Positions 62,883 through 64,000 of a stretch of DNA of 64,000 nucleotides are shown piece by piece. The stretch lies in NCBI GenBank assembly GCA_949297785.1, contig CASFTW010000003.1:1-64000 (forward strand), written 5' to 3'. A model generated the notes under the pieces. It saw nothing but the letters and a program-made list of their open reading frames with translations. It had not been told where the DNA came from and did not search any database. Within the stretch, counting starts at the first letter, position 1. Every line of letters begins with the position of its first letter. The translations under genes and the position numbers were made by a program. The DNA comes from an uncultured Spirochaetales bacterium. GTDB taxonomy: Bacteria; Spirochaetota; Spirochaetia; Sphaerochaetales; Sphaerochaetaceae.

Positions 62883-63405
62883 AATGATTGCCGTTTTGAT
62901 TGGGTTAATCCTTTCTGTCTGTGTGTCTTGTGACATGCCTTTTGATTTTGAAATTCCCTCTGATGAGATTCCTGCCTATATCGATGCTGATTACGTATTT
63001 GCTGTCAGTGAAGATATCGCAGCTGAAGGAAGCTATGCCTATTTAAGACTTAACCGTGATAAAACTTTTGTGCTGATTCAGGTGAATGTCAATCCGGAAC
63101 TTGTCTTCTGGGGAAAATACCGGTTTGAAACAAATGCATATGAGTTTTCCAGAGCAAGCGGCAGCTTGAGCTTTTATGATGTAGACAGCAATAATACAAA
63201 TGTTGCAAATGCACTTTTATCTGATGTGGAAGGGACCATTAACGAATATATTTATTACTGGTATTTAAATGAGACAGGTGCAAAACGGATTGAGCTTCAG
63301 TCTCTTGATCATTCTGTGTGTGAAAACCTGATGAATGGAAGACAGGTTCTTGAAACAGAGTTCGAATCTCATCTGCCTGAAGACTGGAGTGAAAAAATTA
63401 TATGA
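62854..63405 (+). CDS. Small probable lipoprotein, unknown
   Basis: 183 aa. N-terminal basic stretch then hydrophobic MIAVLIGLILSVCVSC, with Cys at VC and SC as possible lipidation points, neither a perfect lipobox. The mature part is acidic and beta-rich (YVFAVSEDIAAEGSYAYLRL, LVFWGKYRF) with SVCENLMNGRQ near the end. Not recognised. A strong GGAGAGGAGG precedes the ATG inside the previous gene, and it overlaps the next gene by 4 nt, so the operon is tightly coupled. Confidence 0.7.
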   Translation: MLLRRPMTFKMIAVLIGLILSVCVSCDMPFDFEIPSDEIPAYIDADYVFAVSEDIAAEGSYAYLRLNRDKTFVLIQVNVNPELVFWGKYRFETNAYEFSRASGSLSFYDVDSNNTNVANALLSDVEGTINEYIYYWYLNETGAKRIELQSLDHSVCENLMNGRQVLETEFESHLPEDWSEKII

Positions 63406-63965
63406 AAAAAATAGTTCTGGTACTGTTGATTGTTATTCTCTCTTTTAATCTGTATGCTGAAAGAACTTCACCGGATCCGCAGAGCTGGTGGGATGAATTA
63501 TGGAATGATGCTCATTTTTCATATGATCTGTATGTTCGTTCCACTCTCCTGCGTGGAGATTATTCTGTCGGTGGAGGATTATCTCTCGGAGTCACTACAG
63601 ACAGGTTCCGCTTTGAAGCATATGGCCAGGGTGATTACTTTTTTATTCCGATGGGCAATAGTTTTTATTCTCCTTTTGAAATGGATATCGAAGGCGGAAT
63701 AACTCTTGGATGGAAGATGCTTGAGGTTGGAATCTTTGATGTATATATTGCAGGAGATATCGGATATTTTTTCCAGTTCACAAAATATCATGAGCCAAAT
63801 GATCTGTTTATAAATGAGAACGGATTTATGCTGAGGGCCAAACTTATGACTGAGCTTCCTTTCTGGAAGTATTACGGAATTTCCCTTGGCGTTTACTATC
63901 AGACTCCTATTTCTCCGCAATACAACGATTATAGTGGTCTGGGAATTATGCTTTCAATTGCATAG
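63402..63965 (+). CDS. Small outer-membrane barrel-like protein
   Basis: 187 aa. Signal peptide KKIVLVLLIVILSFNLYA, then alternating strands (SVGGGLSLGVTTDRFRFEAYGQGDYFFI, GISLGVYYQTPISPQ) ending in GLGIMLSIA. It resembles a small outer-membrane barrel. With the two fibronectin-type lipoproteins and the small lipoprotein it would give the operon an outer-membrane anchor, an inference from context. Last gene of the operon, followed by a hairpin. Confidence 0.72.
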   Translation: MKKIVLVLLIVILSFNLYAERTSPDPQSWWDELWNDAHFSYDLYVRSTLLRGDYSVGGGLSLGVTTDRFRFEAYGQGDYFFIPMGNSFYSPFEMDIEGGITLGWKMLEVGIFDVYIAGDIGYFFQFTKYHEPNDLFINENGFMLRAKLMTELPFWKYYGISLGVYYQTPISPQYNDYSGLGIMLSIA

Positions 63966-63966
63966 T

Positions 63967-63990
63967 CCGGATTTGGATTTCCGGCTTTAT
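63967..63990 (+). terminator. Weak terminator-like hairpin at operon end
   Basis: CCGGA (63967-63971) and TCCGG (63980-63984) with an 8-nt loop, then a broken T run (CTTTATGATTTCTT). Short stem and imperfect tract. Confidence 0.35.
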
Positions 63991-64000
63991 GATTTCTTAA

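Overview
The window looks like chromosome from a diderm host-associated bacterium, most likely a spirochaete of the Sphaerochaetaceae/Treponema kind. Evidence: lipoproteins with relaxed lipoboxes, an HAE3/MMPL-type RND protein, paired GT28/GT4 glycolipid-type glycosyltransferases, several outer-membrane barrel proteins ending in F/I, a MacAB-TolC type exporter with an NtrB/NtrC pair, and medium GC. The taxon is an inference; there is no rRNA here to settle it.

Layout. 1-67 is the AT-hook tail of a protein cut by the window edge. 105-23390 is a surface-polysaccharide region: flippase (Wzx-like), polymerase/ligase (Wzy-like), GT4, GT2, GT28, GT32-like and DUF115 transferases, UDP-glucose dehydrogenase, UDP-glucuronate 4-epimerase, and a three-gene nonulosonic (sialic/KDN) acid cassette. 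UDP-galactopyranose mutase lies at 27329. Two Wzi-like outer-membrane proteins (10858-12621 and 23437-25155) lie within and at the far edge of it. Inserted among these genes are an AAA ATPase/DUF4276 pair that resembles a two-gene defence module, and three decayed toxin-antitoxin-type genes: a HipA-like kinase with a frameshift and an in-frame stop, an XRE-antitoxin-like remnant, and a HicB antitoxin broken by a 5-bp tandem duplication.

25677-36534 is mostly housekeeping and envelope genes: a divergent aldehyde:ferredoxin oxidoreductase, Glf, a YfcE-like phosphoesterase, an alpha/beta hydrolase, YihY, a GT4 glycolipid glycosyltransferase, an MFS transporter and FtsH. 36826-43978 is a compact operon of TolC, membrane-fusion protein, ABC ATPase, ABC permease, histidine kinase and sigma-54-type response regulator. 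44031-46905 is a Crp/Fnr regulator followed by a small-solute ABC importer. 46946-56928 carries oligoendopeptidase F, RNA methyltransferases (RumA-like, RlmN, RlmKL), outer-membrane proteins, a HAD phosphatase, Hsp33 and a tRNA-Pro(CGG). 57122-63965 is a four-gene operon of two large fibronectin-III lipoproteins, a small lipoprotein and a small barrel protein.

Working together: Ugd and the epimerase supply UDP-GlcA/UDP-GalA, Glf supplies UDP-Galf, and the neuB / CBS-PMI / NeuA-HAD cassette could carry fructose-6-phosphate through mannose-6-phosphate to a CMP-nonulosonate. The transferases, Wzx, Wzy and Wzi-like proteins would assemble and anchor the polymer. The most unusual items are this fused nonulosonate cassette, the ATPase/DUF4276 pair, a structured element upstream of neuB, and a recurring arrangement in which a -10-like hexamer lies about 6-8 nt before the start codon of genes with no Shine-Dalgarno, suggesting leaderless mRNAs.
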